A DNA stretch of 39,636 nucleotides from an uncultured Chloroflexota bacterium (GTDB lineage: Bacteria; Chloroflexota; Anaerolineae; Anaerolineales; Anaerolineaceae), in the NCBI GenBank assembly GCA_902786265.1, contig CADACE010000040.1, positions 1 through 39,636 on the forward strand. The letters are read 5' to 3'. Below are positions 7,895-16,102 of this stretch, in pieces; the stretch's first letter is position 1; each line of letters opens with the position of its first letter. The notes beneath the pieces were generated by a model, which saw only the letters and a program-made list of their open reading frames with translations, was not told the DNA's origin and made no database searches. The position numbers and the translations under genes were made by a program.

Positions 7895-9388
7895 TTAAAC
7901 TGCAATGTCAGAAGCGAGCCGCATGATCGTTTCCTGAGAGAACTGTTCACGGCTGATCTCACCGGCAAAATGACCCTCAGCCATAACAGCTATCCGGTCA
8001 CAGACGCCCATCAATTCGGGGATTTCCGACGATATAAGGATCACAGCTTTTCCATGCTGAACAAGGTCCCCGATCAGCAGATATATATCGCGTTTGGCGC
8101 CGACATCGATGCCGCGGGTCGGCTCATCCATGATGATGACATCCGGGTCATTCAGCAGCCATTTGGATATGACAACCTTCTGCTGGTTTCCGCCGGAGAG
8201 GTTGCCTACGATCTGATCGCCGGAAGGCGTTTTGATTTTGAGTTTATCGATATATTCCGCAGAGAGTTTTCTGGCTATGGCACTGCTGTACAGACCGTTG
8301 GACAGAGCCTTTTTGATAGCTACCATGGTGATGTTATCATTGACGGTACCGCTCAGGTTCAGGCCGGTAACTTTCCGGTCTTCAGTGACCAGAGCAACAC
8401 CCTCTTTAATAATATCAGCCGGAGAATGGACGTGCACCTGCCTGCCCTTCACGAAGATCTCGCCTTCGCTCAGCTTGTGCATACCGAAGATACCCTCTAC
8501 CAGCTCACTGCGTCCGGCACCGACCAGACCGCCGATACCGAGGATCTCGCCCTTACGGACGGAGAGGCTGACATCACGGACTTTTTTGTCCTCTCGTGTG
8601 ATATGCCGGGCTTCAAAGACAGTATCACCGATCTGCGCTTCCAGCTTTGGAAAAACATCGGTAATTTCACGTCCGACCATCATCTTGATCAGCGCGGCTT
8701 CATTCAGCTCACTGGTTTTCCCGCTGCCGATATACTGCCCATCCCGATATACGGTAATGGAATCACAAATCGCGAAGATCTCGTCCATGCGATGGGAAAT
8801 GTAGATGATAGCGACTCCGCTATCCCTGAGCCGCCGGATATGTCCGAACAGAAGCTCTACTTCTCTGTCGGTAATGGCAGCTGTCGGTTCATCCATAATG
8901 ATGACCTTCGCATTTACGCTGATGGCTTTGATGATCTCAATCAGCTGGCACTGCGCTACTGTCAGGTGCCTAAGCGTTTCCGTAGGAGAAACATGCAGAC
9001 CGCATTCCTCGATCAGCCGCTGCGCTTCCCGAATTTCCGCTTTTTTGTCCACGATGCCGTTTTTACTGATTTCACGGCCGACAAAAATGTTTTCGTATAC
9101 CGTCATATCCAGGATCGGGTTAAGCTCCTGATGGATCATGGCGATGCCCGTATCCATGGCTTCTTTGGGATTATGTACATGGTAGGGCTGTCCGTTGAAC
9201 GTAATGGAACCGCCTTCATCCATGGTATAAATACCCATCAGAATTTTCATCAGCGTAGATTTTCCGGCACCATTTTCGCCCATCAGCGCGTGTACCTCAC
9301 CGGGCCGCACCTGCAGCTGAACGTTATCCAGCGCTTTGACGCCCGGGAAGGTTTTGCTGATATTCTGCATTTCCAGAATATATTCCAT
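7895..9388 (-). CDS. Sugar/inositol-type ABC transporter ATP-binding protein (RbsA/MglA family)
   Basis: 497 residues with two ABC domains in tandem, as in RbsA and MglA. Domain 1 has Walker A GENGAGKST (near residue 37), a signature-like LTVAQCQLIE and Walker B VIIMDEPTAAI. Domain 2 has the degenerate Walker A GLVGAGRSE, a good signature LSGGNQQKV and Walker B VIIMDEPTRGID. This asymmetry is normal for the family. The start is supported by AAGGGGG upstream. The gene follows the iolH-like gene after an 80-base gap holding a strong hairpin, so it is probably co-transcribed but may be attenuated or processed there. Confidence 0.93.
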   Translation of the reverse strand: MEYILEMQNISKTFPGVKALDNVQLQVRPGEVHALMGENGAGKSTLMKILMGIYTMDEGGSITFNGQPYHVHNPKEAMDTGIAMIHQELNPILDMTVYENIFVGREISKNGIVDKKAEIREAQRLIEECGLHVSPTETLRHLTVAQCQLIEIIKAISVNAKVIIMDEPTAAITDREVELLFGHIRRLRDSGVAIIYISHRMDEIFAICDSITVYRDGQYIGSGKTSELNEAALIKMMVGREITDVFPKLEAQIGDTVFEARHITREDKKVRDVSLSVRKGEILGIGGLVGAGRSELVEGIFGMHKLSEGEIFVKGRQVHVHSPADIIKEGVALVTEDRKVTGLNLSGTVNDNITMVAIKKALSNGLYSSAIARKLSAEYIDKLKIKTPSGDQIVGNLSGGNQQKVVISKWLLNDPDVIIMDEPTRGIDVGAKRDIYLLIGDLVQHGKAVILISSEIPELMGVCDRIAVMAEGHFAGEISREQFSQETIMRLASDIAV

Positions 9389-9416
9389 TCATCCCCCTTT
9401 CTGTAAATGATAATTA

Positions 9417-9450
9417 CGGGTGTACCGGAAAGATACAGACGGTACACCCG
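9417..9450 (-). promoter_or_regulatory. Intercistronic hairpin between iolH-like gene and transporter ATPase
   Basis: CGGGTGTACC and GGTACACCCG form a perfect 10-base-pair stem with a 14-base loop. No T run follows on the minus strand, so it is more likely an RNA stability or processing element or partial attenuator than a full terminator. Confidence 0.5.
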
Positions 9451-9468
9451 AATATGTTCTTATGCTTA

Positions 9469-10386
9469 TTACCCCAGCAGCTCGCGTTCGATACGCTCTC
9501 TGGCTTCCGGAGCCTGTTTATCCATCTTTTCCGGGAAACCGAAATAAGACACGCACGCGATATTGTCACCGCCGACTTTCGGCGCATTCGGTTTCAATTG
9601 TTTATTCGCGAAATCCATCTCCCGCAGGGTCTCAAAAATTCCGTCGAAGTCGACTTCGCCTTCACCCATAGCGGTGTGCTGGTGGATCGTCACATCAGCC
9701 CGTCCGCGTCCGTTAAGCCACGGCGGATTGAGGATGTAGCGGCAGTCCTTCGTCTGGTTCCATGTATCAGCGAAGAGAACATGGGTCAGTTCATCACCCG
9801 CGTACTTCAGCATGTGACGTACGTCGCCTTTACCCTGGTCATAGAAAAAGCCATGGGACGCGCTGTACACATAGCCCAGGTTCGGGGACCGGAAAGACTT
9901 TACGATATCGCAGGCTTCGTCATTCAGTTCGCAGAAATCATAGGGATGTGACTGTACCTCTACACGCAAACCTTCACGCTCAATGATCGGGAGCAATTCT
10001 TCCATGGAGCGGAAAAACATACCGTTGCAGATTTCCTGCTGGTTGGGATCACCGGAGAATTCCGTGTTAATGACCGGGACGCCCATATCGACCGCGATCT
10101 GGATCATTCGCTTCCAGTTGGCAACCGCGTGCTGACGCTGCTCTTCCGTAGGGCCGGACCAGCGGTACACCACGATAAAGGAAGAAATCTGTACGCCGGT
10201 TTCCTTCAGAGCTTTGCGGTATTCCGCTTCGCATTCCTTAGAGAACAGCGGGTGCTTGTAAAAAGGATTAATTCGCGGGTGCGGCGACTGCTCGATATAC
10301 TTATAACCCCAGTCCGCGACTTTGTGAACCATATCCGTGATGCTCATCTGTTTTGCCAGAACATCGACATCAAACGCTATTTTCAT
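9469..10386 (-). CDS. iolH: Sugar phosphate isomerase/epimerase family, IolH-like
   Basis: 305 residues of the xylose isomerase-like TIM barrel family (AP endonuclease 2 superfamily). The N-terminus MKIAFDVDVLAKQMS and the blocks WGYKYIEQSPHPRINPFYKH, FIVVYRWSGP, EVQSHPYDFCELN and MGEGEVDFDGIF resemble the inositol catabolism protein IolH as I remember it. Metal-binding Glu, Asp and His residues of the barrel are plausible in these blocks. The partner iolG gene upstream supports an inositol role. The exact IolH reaction is not well settled. The ATG at 10386 has AGGAGGATCTCA upstream. IolE/IolI-like isomerases are alternatives. Confidence 0.75.
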   Translation of the reverse strand: MKIAFDVDVLAKQMSITDMVHKVADWGYKYIEQSPHPRINPFYKHPLFSKECEAEYRKALKETGVQISSFIVVYRWSGPTEEQRQHAVANWKRMIQIAVDMGVPVINTEFSGDPNQQEICNGMFFRSMEELLPIIEREGLRVEVQSHPYDFCELNDEACDIVKSFRSPNLGYVYSASHGFFYDQGKGDVRHMLKYAGDELTHVLFADTWNQTKDCRYILNPPWLNGRGRADVTIHQHTAMGEGEVDFDGIFETLREMDFANKQLKPNAPKVGGDNIACVSYFGFPEKMDKQAPEARERIERELLG

Positions 10387-10539
10387 TGAGATCCTCCTGA
10401 CTCATGATTTTTTTATATTGAGACACAATCACTAATACATCCGTAATTGTAATTTTACTGTATTCATTTTTGTTTGTCTATAGTAAAAAGTCTAAAAAAC
10501 AGATTATATTTGTAATTTTTATGTATTTTCTGTCTGTAT
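10387..10539 (-). other. AT-rich leader before the iolH-like gene
   Basis: This 153-base stretch is much more AT-rich than its neighbours. It contains minus-strand TATAAT-like boxes but no convincing -35/-10 pair. It could hold an internal promoter that lets iolH and the transporter be made apart from iolG. Confidence 0.3.
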
Positions 10540-11049
10540 TTATTTGTAAAAATCAGGTTTTTCAACACTTTCAACTTTTACGATCTCACCCGTTTTCTGC
10601 GCTTTGATCAGCGCGTCTGCGGTGACAGCTGCCAGATAACCATCCCAGGTATTCGGACCCTCGATGATCCCGGCAGGCGCGTTATCCACCCAGCTCCGTA
10701 GCTCTTCATCGTAGGCTTCTTTGAAGAGGTCATAGCATTCCATGGTCACGGCGGATGACTGGATCCCGGCGGTTTTGATGACCGGTGTCATGGGTTTTCC
10801 CATTGCCAGCGCACCCTTTTCACAGACGACCTCACAGTTGATGTCATAACCGAACAGACAATTCACGAAAACCTCCAGGTCAACTGTCACACCGGTTTTG
10901 GTCTTCATGATCATGATATGAGGGTCGCGGCATTTGTCATGGATGAGGCTTGTCTGTTTAGGAGTTATGACCTGGACCGTGTCAAAATCATCATTGACCA
11001 TCCAGTGGAACAGGTCGATCTCATGGATCGCGGTGTCATGCACGGTCAT
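10540..11049 (-). CDS. iolG: Inositol 2-dehydrogenase-like, C-terminal fragment (frameshifted)
   Basis: 169 residues making the C-terminal substrate-binding half of a Gfo/Idh/MocA oxidoreductase. It starts MTVHDTAIHEIDLFHWM, which continues the motif that in intact IolG follows NPxVPESY. The catalytic Asp and His (DTAIH, residues 5 and 9 here) are in this half, while the catalytic Lys is in the other fragment. The end (GPNTWDGYLAAVTADALIKAQKTG) is typical of IolG. Its ATG overlaps the stop of the N-terminal fragment as ATGA, so it could be translated by re-initiation, but one missing base is the simpler explanation. Confidence 0.75.
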   Translation of the reverse strand: MTVHDTAIHEIDLFHWMVNDDFDTVQVITPKQTSLIHDKCRDPHIMIMKTKTGVTVDLEVFVNCLFGYDINCEVVCEKGALAMGKPMTPVIKTAGIQSSAVTMECYDLFKEAYDEELRSWVDNAPAGIIEGPNTWDGYLAAVTADALIKAQKTGEIVKVESVEKPDFYK

Positions 11050-11546
11050 GGGCTGATGTAGCTTTCCGGTACAGCGGGATTACGGTGCGTACAATGGATG
11101 ATCAAAGGTTCACCGTAGTCACCGGTACTGATTGCATCTTTGATTTGAATATAACCTTTATGGAAGCGGCGCATAAACCCAAGCTGGATCAGATGTTTTC
11201 CTGAAGCGGCTTCTGCCTCCATGACAGTTCTGCAGTCCTCTGCTGTCGTGCAGAGCGGTTTTTCGCAGAAGACACGCTTTCCGGCTTTGATCGCTTCGAG
11301 AAGGTCATCCTTATGGGCGAAGCCCGGGGATACGATCACGACCGCGTCAATGTCCGGATCGTTGATCAAATCTTTGCCGCTTGTATAAACCTTACAGCTG
11401 TTTCCCGCGATTTCGGCAGCCTTTCGCGCGCTTTCTTCAAAAACGTCGGATACGGCAGCCACTACCGCACCGGGGGTTTTGTTTGTGATCCTGTCGATAT
11501 GGCTCCTGCCCATCGCACCGCATCCGATTACGCCTACACGCAGCAT
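11046..11546 (-). CDS. iolG: Inositol 2-dehydrogenase-like, N-terminal fragment (frameshifted)
   Basis: 166 residues: a Rossmann NAD-binding domain with GVIGCGAMGRSH at the N-terminus and the EKP motif (Lys96, catalytic in this family). It continues through LGFMRRFHKGY and HRNPAVPESYISP, then stops at TGA. Intact IolG continues here with residues like those opening the next frame, so a one-base change near 11048-11052 split the gene. IolG oxidises myo-inositol to scyllo-inosose with NAD. The ATG at 11546 has AAGGAG upstream. The gene is divergent from an AraC-type regulator. Whether the split is real, recent decay or a sequencing error cannot be told here. Confidence 0.8.
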   Translation of the reverse strand: MLRVGVIGCGAMGRSHIDRITNKTPGAVVAAVSDVFEESARKAAEIAGNSCKVYTSGKDLINDPDIDAVVIVSPGFAHKDDLLEAIKAGKRVFCEKPLCTTAEDCRTVMEAEAASGKHLIQLGFMRRFHKGYIQIKDAISTGDYGEPLIIHCTHRNPAVPESYISP

Positions 11547-11659
11547 TGTATACTCCTTTCAGACCCGTTCCGGTCAAACCGGGAATTTCGTGAATCCCGC
11601 TGAACATTTTTATAAATAAATTTTATAACCGGAGCATGCACGGCGGTAGAATGAAACGC

Positions 11660-11687
11660 ATGACGAATAGCACAAAACGTATATAAT
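11660..11687 (+). promoter_or_regulatory. Predicted promoter of the AraC-family regulator
   Basis: ATGACG (11660-11665), 16 bases, TATAAT (11682-11687), ending 26 bases before the regulator's ATG. The divergent iolG promoter must lie between here and 11547. Confidence 0.45.
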
Positions 11688-11713
11688 AAACAATGAAAGG
11701 CTGGTGATCAATT

Positions 11714-12604
11714 ATGGCAGGATTATATCTGGATTTTCCATTAACAAACGGCTCCCGAATCTGCGTTCAGCGGCATGAAGACCGCATGCACATGCCCAAT
11801 ATGCGCGCGGATGGCATGGTTCCGGATCACGCTCATGAATTCTATGAGATCGTCCTGATCATGCGGAACAGCTGCCGTCATGTTTATCAGCAGGATGAAA
11901 CGACACTGCTCCCGGGAGATCTGTTCATGATCCCGCCCCATCGTCCCCATATGCTGCAATTCACCGAGGATGTGCTTTATTACAACTGCCAGTTTTTCGC
12001 GGACACACTTTCCGGCGAATGGATGGAAGATGTGCAATCCCTGACTTATGACCGGCTGAAAGAAAACATCGGCGGGTCCGGCGATTATTTCAGGATCGAC
12101 AGGCAGGGAATCCTGCATCTGAATCCGGAAGAATCCGCTGAAACCGCAGATATACTTGAACTGATTTTAAAAGAGCAGATCAGTTCTTTTCCCGACAGCG
12201 AGCGCATGAAGCGGGTACTTCTCTGCCTGCTGCTGGCAAGGATCAAAAGGATCCGTGACCAGCGTTTTTTTCTGAAAAACGGTTCCGGTGACTGGAAAGA
12301 AAAAATCGTCCATGATACTTTGGCAGCATTTGAAAAAGGCCTGGATCAGGATTGGGATATGACCGAAGTAGCCGCCGGGCATAATCTCTCCGCAGGATAT
12401 TTCCGCAGCATATTCCGGGAGGTTACCGGTATGCCCCCGCGGCAGTTCCTGAACCAGATCCGGATCAACCATGCAGTGGACCTGATCCAGCACCAGGGAG
12501 CCTCCATCTATGATGCCGCCTGTTCGATCGGCATTCATGATCTCAATTATTTTTCCCGTTTGTGCAGGCAGCTCACCGGCTATCCGCCATCTCACTTCCG
12601 ATAG
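11714..12604 (+). CDS. AraC-family transcriptional regulator with cupin sensor domain
   Basis: 296 residues. The N-terminal half is a cupin-type ligand domain (HAHEFYEIVLIM near residue 37; LLPGDLFMIPPHRPHML near 75-90). The C-terminal 100 residues hold two helix-turn-helix units (MTEVAAGHNLSAGYFRSIFRE; SIYDAACSIGIHDLNYFSRL) ending in the usual TGYPPSHFR. It is divergent from iolG with a 167-base shared region, so it probably controls the inositol-type island in response to the sugar or polyol. The ribosome binding site is weak (GGTGA). The family is certain; the target is inferred from position. Confidence 0.9.
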   Translation: MAGLYLDFPLTNGSRICVQRHEDRMHMPNMRADGMVPDHAHEFYEIVLIMRNSCRHVYQQDETTLLPGDLFMIPPHRPHMLQFTEDVLYYNCQFFADTLSGEWMEDVQSLTYDRLKENIGGSGDYFRIDRQGILHLNPEESAETADILELILKEQISSFPDSERMKRVLLCLLLARIKRIRDQRFFLKNGSGDWKEKIVHDTLAAFEKGLDQDWDMTEVAAGHNLSAGYFRSIFREVTGMPPRQFLNQIRINHAVDLIQHQGASIYDAACSIGIHDLNYFSRLCRQLTGYPPSHFR

Positions 12605-12617
12605 GGGGAAAAACAGA

Positions 12618-12661
12618 GGGCAGCCGCCCGTGCCTGCTTCACGGCACCGGACGGCTGTCCC
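12618..12661. terminator. Long hairpin terminator between convergent genes
   Basis: GGGCAGCCG pairs with CGGCTGTCCC around an inner GTGCC/GGCAC helix. On the minus strand it is followed by a run of T residues (CTGTTTTTCC), so it fits the end of the minus-strand secreted protein gene and may also stop the AraC transcript. Confidence 0.6.
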
Positions 12662-12736
12662 CTGACGCTTTGTTCTGTACAGATACAGAAGATCTTTCAA
12701 TATTTTAAAATAAACACCGGACGCTGTTGTAATAAT

Positions 12737-13819
12737 TTACCCTACACCGCCGTAATAAAATTCATAATAAGCATCCGGAGTAAACCACCAGTTTGTATTG
12801 GGATCATAAATGCCATAGTTGTTATTATTGTTCTGCCCGACATTACCGGTCGTCACGCCGAACTGGTTGTTATTCTGATATTGCCCATAACAGATCGCTT
12901 TTAACTCGACATCCGTATCCGGCATGGTAAAAGTGTTATAGTAATACCCAAAATCCGCCACGCCGTCATTATTTATATCCCAGCCGTTGAATATCTGTCC
13001 CTGCATATATTCAACCGGTTCAAACAAAACCGTGACCGTTTCACCTCCCCGGTAGGTTTTGTTATCCGTGGGAACCTTTGCGAGACACGATCCACCGACA
13101 TAGGTAACCGTGTAACCGCTTTTGGCAGGCTGGTTCCGGCTGCTGTTCCCCGACCCGGATTGTGAAACATTTCCTGAGACAGAAGGGACATACCCCGCTG
13201 GTGCAGGATCAATACCGTAGAATTCAAACATACCGCAGTTTCCGGAAGCTTCGTTATAACTCATGCTGTCTACGTCAGAAACCGCAAAATAGTAAGAATG
13301 TCCCGGCCAGGCGATAAAATCCACTAACGCCTCCCAATATACATTGGGCACACCGTAAGCACTCCTGCCGACAGCCGGCCAGGTGCCGATTTTGACGCTG
13401 TCCTCATAAACACTGATCGTCCCCGGCTGCGCGCCGTTACCGTTATTCCAGTGATGCGTCCGTATCCGCTGTATCAGTACAGGCTCAGAGCTGATATCAA
13501 GGTCGAGAACCTGGTATTTGTCCGGATGACTTTTGACCGGATCATTGTTGAAATTCGTCCAGATAGGTTCTTCCGCAGAAGATGCAGTCGAAGATGCGGT
13601 CGAAGTTGTGCCCGTAGATGTTGCCGCAGATGTTGTCGTCGAAATGGATGTTGCTCCTGTTACAGCAGCAGGAGCAGACAGGGCGTAGCCGGCAGATTCA
13701 TCTGTCTTGTCATTTTGTTTATTGACAGTCGGCCAGATCGGTTCCCGGTCAGCAAATACAGGCAAAACAGAAAAAAGCAGAACAGACATCAGGATCAAAA
13801 AGAAAATCCGTCTTCCCAT
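12737..13819 (-). CDS. Secreted protein with Ser/Thr linker and InlB B-repeat-like domain
   Basis: 360 residues from the ATG at 13819, which has GGGAGGTG seven bases upstream; an ATG five codons earlier overlaps that ribosome binding site and is rejected. A signal peptide (MGRRIFFLILMSVLLFSVLPVFA) comes first. A motif repeated as EPIWPTVN and EPIWTNFN flanks a Ser/Thr/Ala-rich linker. A globular region follows (near 105-200, with HHWNNGNGAQPG and PGHSYYFAVSD). A region near 235-310 (SGYTVTYVGG, YRGGETVTVLFEP, FNGWDINNDG, FTMPDTDVELKA) resembles InlB B-repeat/bacterial-Ig-like modules. The C-terminus is Asn/Gln/Tyr-rich. It is probably a cell-surface or released protein. No sorting signal or catalytic motif is seen. 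Confidence 0.8.
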   Translation of the reverse strand: MGRRIFFLILMSVLLFSVLPVFADREPIWPTVNKQNDKTDESAGYALSAPAAVTGATSISTTTSAATSTGTTSTASSTASSAEEPIWTNFNNDPVKSHPDKYQVLDLDISSEPVLIQRIRTHHWNNGNGAQPGTISVYEDSVKIGTWPAVGRSAYGVPNVYWEALVDFIAWPGHSYYFAVSDVDSMSYNEASGNCGMFEFYGIDPAPAGYVPSVSGNVSQSGSGNSSRNQPAKSGYTVTYVGGSCLAKVPTDNKTYRGGETVTVLFEPVEYMQGQIFNGWDINNDGVADFGYYYNTFTMPDTDVELKAICYGQYQNNNQFGVTTGNVGQNNNNNYGIYDPNTNWWFTPDAYYEFYYGGVG

Positions 13820-13872
13820 AACAGCACCTCCCATAAACCTGTTGAATTTTTAAATTTTAGCATGATTTTTCC

Positions 13873-13884
13873 TGATATTTATCA
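13873..13884. promoter_or_regulatory. FNR-like half-palindrome in divergent region
   Basis: TGATATTTATCA fits TGAT-N4-ATCA and is a degenerate match to the CRP-like TGA-N6-TCA sites elsewhere. It lies between two divergent secreted-protein genes. The support is weak. Confidence 0.25.
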
Positions 13885-13982
13885 TCCGTTCATATGACAA
13901 ACGACTAAAACTAAAAACACATAAACTTTGATAAAAACAAATCATGTATAATGAAATCATCGGACGGAAAAGGAGGTACATA

Positions 13983-14543
13983 ATGAAAAAAACACTGATC
14001 CTGATGTTTATCGTTTTACTGTTTGGTATCGGCGCAGCCTCTGCACAAACGATCGAAACAATATCTCCCTATAATATCGGAAATTATTTCACATGGGATC
14101 ACACCGACTTAGAGATTGCCGTCATCCTCATGAATATCAATTTAGCGGACAGCAGCTTTTCCATCGGAAAATTGCCGCTTGACGTCCCGGAAACAGTATA
14201 TATCGGAGGTTATGAGGATGACACGGCAAGTCACGGATATACCTTCATGATCGATGGTGAGACCGGGCTTCTTAAATCCGTTGAATATACACAAACTGTC
14301 AAAGACAATTCAATGATCATCCCGACGATGGAAAAAATACGTGACGCGTATGGGTTGGCAGAAGCAAAACCTTATTATAGCGACGCGTTTACACCTGTTA
14401 TAAAGCTTTATGACCATTACCTTATGGCCGCGCAGGGTCCCACAATTGCTATACTCGCTTATAAAATGGGAGATGACGGATCCGCCGGTATGATAGACCT
14501 GTCCTTTTGGGCACGAAGCTATTATGAAAAGGGTGTGGGATAA
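13983..14543 (+). CDS. Small secreted protein of unknown function
   Basis: 186 residues from the ATG at 13983, chosen because AGGAGGT lies 6 bases upstream and the signal peptide (MKKTLILMFIVLLFGIGAASA) starts there; the longer frame adds 13 charged residues before it. The mature part starts QTIETISPYNIGNYF. It shares an SAQ-x-IET start and a following DL-x-(I/L)-A segment with the phosphatase encoded next, suggesting a related N-terminal module. There are no cysteines in the mature part and no recognised motif. It is followed by a terminator-like hairpin. Function unknown. Confidence 0.75.
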   Translation: MKKTLILMFIVLLFGIGAASAQTIETISPYNIGNYFTWDHTDLEIAVILMNINLADSSFSIGKLPLDVPETVYIGGYEDDTASHGYTFMIDGETGLLKSVEYTQTVKDNSMIIPTMEKIRDAYGLAEAKPYYSDAFTPVIKLYDHYLMAAQGPTIAILAYKMGDDGSAGMIDLSFWARSYYEKGVG

Positions 14544-14575
14544 AAATTATCCTACACAGCTCTGCTTTCAACACA

Positions 14576-14630
14576 GCAGCGGGATCTGACGCTGCCGGAT
14601 CATATCCGGATAACTACCCCGCTGTTTATT
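14576..14630 (+). terminator. Terminator-like hairpin after the small secreted protein
   Basis: AGCGGG pairs with CCCGCT around an inner CCGGAT-CAT-ATCCGG hairpin and is followed by GTTTATTA. The branched stem with a short T run makes this moderately likely. Confidence 0.5.
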
Positions 14631-14685
14631 ATGCTTCAAATTCCGGAAAATGTTATAATATTTTCAGACTCATATGGAGGAATAT

Positions 14686-16005
14686 ATGAAGAAATTCAGT
14701 TTGTTATTTGTTGTTCTGGCTGTCATGGCCTGCGTTCTGACAGTATCGGCACAGAAGATTGAAACGACGATCCTGCCGGATGGTTCCGATATGCTGAAAT
14801 ACGGGAATCCCGATCTTGACCTTGCTGCCGATGTGATGCTGGAATCCTTTGACCTGGGCGACATCGTCACCGTTACTGTTGAAGGATACAACACCTATGA
14901 AGTTCCGGTCTGTTCCAACTACGACGACGTGTTCCTTGGCGAAAAGCTGCTCCGTACCGTTGCCGGGAAACCGCAGCTCTGCCTTGCCATCAATTATGGT
15001 CAACTGGGTATTGAACTGGGTATTATTGAAAATGCCCCGGAAGGCTCCGATTACCGTTTTCAGGTAAAAGAAGGCGTTGAATTCCCAATCAATGTCACGA
15101 TCGAAATGAAGGAAAAGGGCGGCTATGTAGACCGTCTGGCACTGGGTAAACTGATCCGCACAGACATAAGAGAAGACTATCCGGATCTTACCGATGCCGA
15201 ATTCGCCAACTTCCGTGAAGTCACCACTACCGGTATGGCACCGGCAACTCTCTACCGCTCCTCCAGTCCGATATCCAACGATATCAACCGTGATAAATAT
15301 GCCGACAAAGCCGCTGAAGAAGCCGGAGTCAAGACGTTCATCAACCTTTCCGACTCCGAAGCTGTCGCGAAAGCATATGAGGGATTCGATGACACTTATT
15401 ACAGCAAACAGAACGTAATTTATCTGGCTCTGCCGGTGACTTTCACATCCCCTGAGTTCCGGAACGGTCTGGCAGAAGGTCTGAGATTCATCATCGCTAA
15501 CGAGGGTCCTTACCTCGTCCACTGTGCTGAAGGGAAAGACCGCGCCGGTCTTACCTCTGCTGTTCTGGAAGCTCTGATGGGCGCTTCTCTGGACGAGATC
15601 CGGGCTGATTACGTGAAGACTTACACCAACTATTATGATGTTCAGGACGGCAAACAAACTGAGATCCAGCCGGAAGTCCTTGAGACCATCCGTGAGATCA
15701 TCGTCCGCAATATGTCCGCAGCCTTCGGCATTGAAGACCTGACCGCTGTTGATCTTCAGAAAGCCACTGAAGACTATCTGCTGGGGCTTGGACTCACCGA
15801 CGATGAAATCGATCAGCTGAAGGAAAAACTCGGCGGCACCGACGAAGAAAATGGCCTTTCGGAAATGCTCAGTGCCATTGAAAGTTTTCTGGTTGAAAAT
15901 GGCGCGACAGAAGAAGACATTGACTCTTTGAATGAAGCTGTTCAGAGCCTGCTGGACACGATCGGTGTTACGCAGGAAGATATCGCCGGAATGTTATCAA
16001 AATAA
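14686..16005 (+). CDS. Secreted tyrosine-protein phosphatase-like protein
   Basis: 439 residues from the ATG at 14686 (GGAGG 5 bases upstream); an ATG four codons earlier overlaps that site. A signal peptide (MKKFSLLFVVLAVMACVLTVSA) comes first. Near residues 150-330 is a cysteine phosphatase domain of the Y_phosphatase3/DSP-like type. It has LYRSSSPIS, TFINLSDSEA and the active-site loop HCAEGKDRAG (Cys280-x5-Arg286). Residues about 50-115 (GDIVTVTVEGY, YDDVFLGEKLL, LCLAINYGQLGIELG) recall the C-terminal beta domain of SAM hydroxide adenosyltransferases. The last 100 residues are acidic helices. It would act outside the cell on phosphotyrosine, phosphoinositide or inositol phosphate. No lipobox or anchor is seen. 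Confidence 0.85.
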   Translation: MKKFSLLFVVLAVMACVLTVSAQKIETTILPDGSDMLKYGNPDLDLAADVMLESFDLGDIVTVTVEGYNTYEVPVCSNYDDVFLGEKLLRTVAGKPQLCLAINYGQLGIELGIIENAPEGSDYRFQVKEGVEFPINVTIEMKEKGGYVDRLALGKLIRTDIREDYPDLTDAEFANFREVTTTGMAPATLYRSSSPISNDINRDKYADKAAEEAGVKTFINLSDSEAVAKAYEGFDDTYYSKQNVIYLALPVTFTSPEFRNGLAEGLRFIIANEGPYLVHCAEGKDRAGLTSAVLEALMGASLDEIRADYVKTYTNYYDVQDGKQTEIQPEVLETIREIIVRNMSAAFGIEDLTAVDLQKATEDYLLGLGLTDDEIDQLKEKLGGTDEENGLSEMLSAIESFLVENGATEEDIDSLNEAVQSLLDTIGVTQEDIAGMLSK

Positions 16006-16036
16006 AAAATACCATACATTCTTTCAAATAATTACG

Positions 16037-16067
16037 AGGCTGTCCCTGTAACAGGGACAGCCTTTTC
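16037..16067 (+). terminator. Rho-independent terminator after the phosphatase gene
   Basis: AGGCTGTCCCTGT and ACAGGGACAGCCT form a nearly perfect 13-base-pair stem followed by TTTTCGG. Confidence 0.75.
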
Positions 16068-16102
16068 GGTCTGATTGACAAACGGATGATAAAATTGCAT
16101 AT

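Noticed and set aside
7445..9406. Open frame of 653 codons on the plus strand
   Set aside because: It is antisense to the importer permease and ATPase genes, whose motifs are all on the minus strand. It has no ribosome binding site and no recognisable motifs.
13561..13660. Tandem DNA repeat
   Set aside because: The GAAGATGC/GTTGTC-like repetition is the coding sequence of the Ser/Thr/Ala linker and is too irregular for a separate repeat.
14704..15657. Open frame of 317 codons on the minus strand
   Set aside because: It is antisense to the phosphatase gene, which has a signal peptide and the C-x5-R active site on the plus strand.
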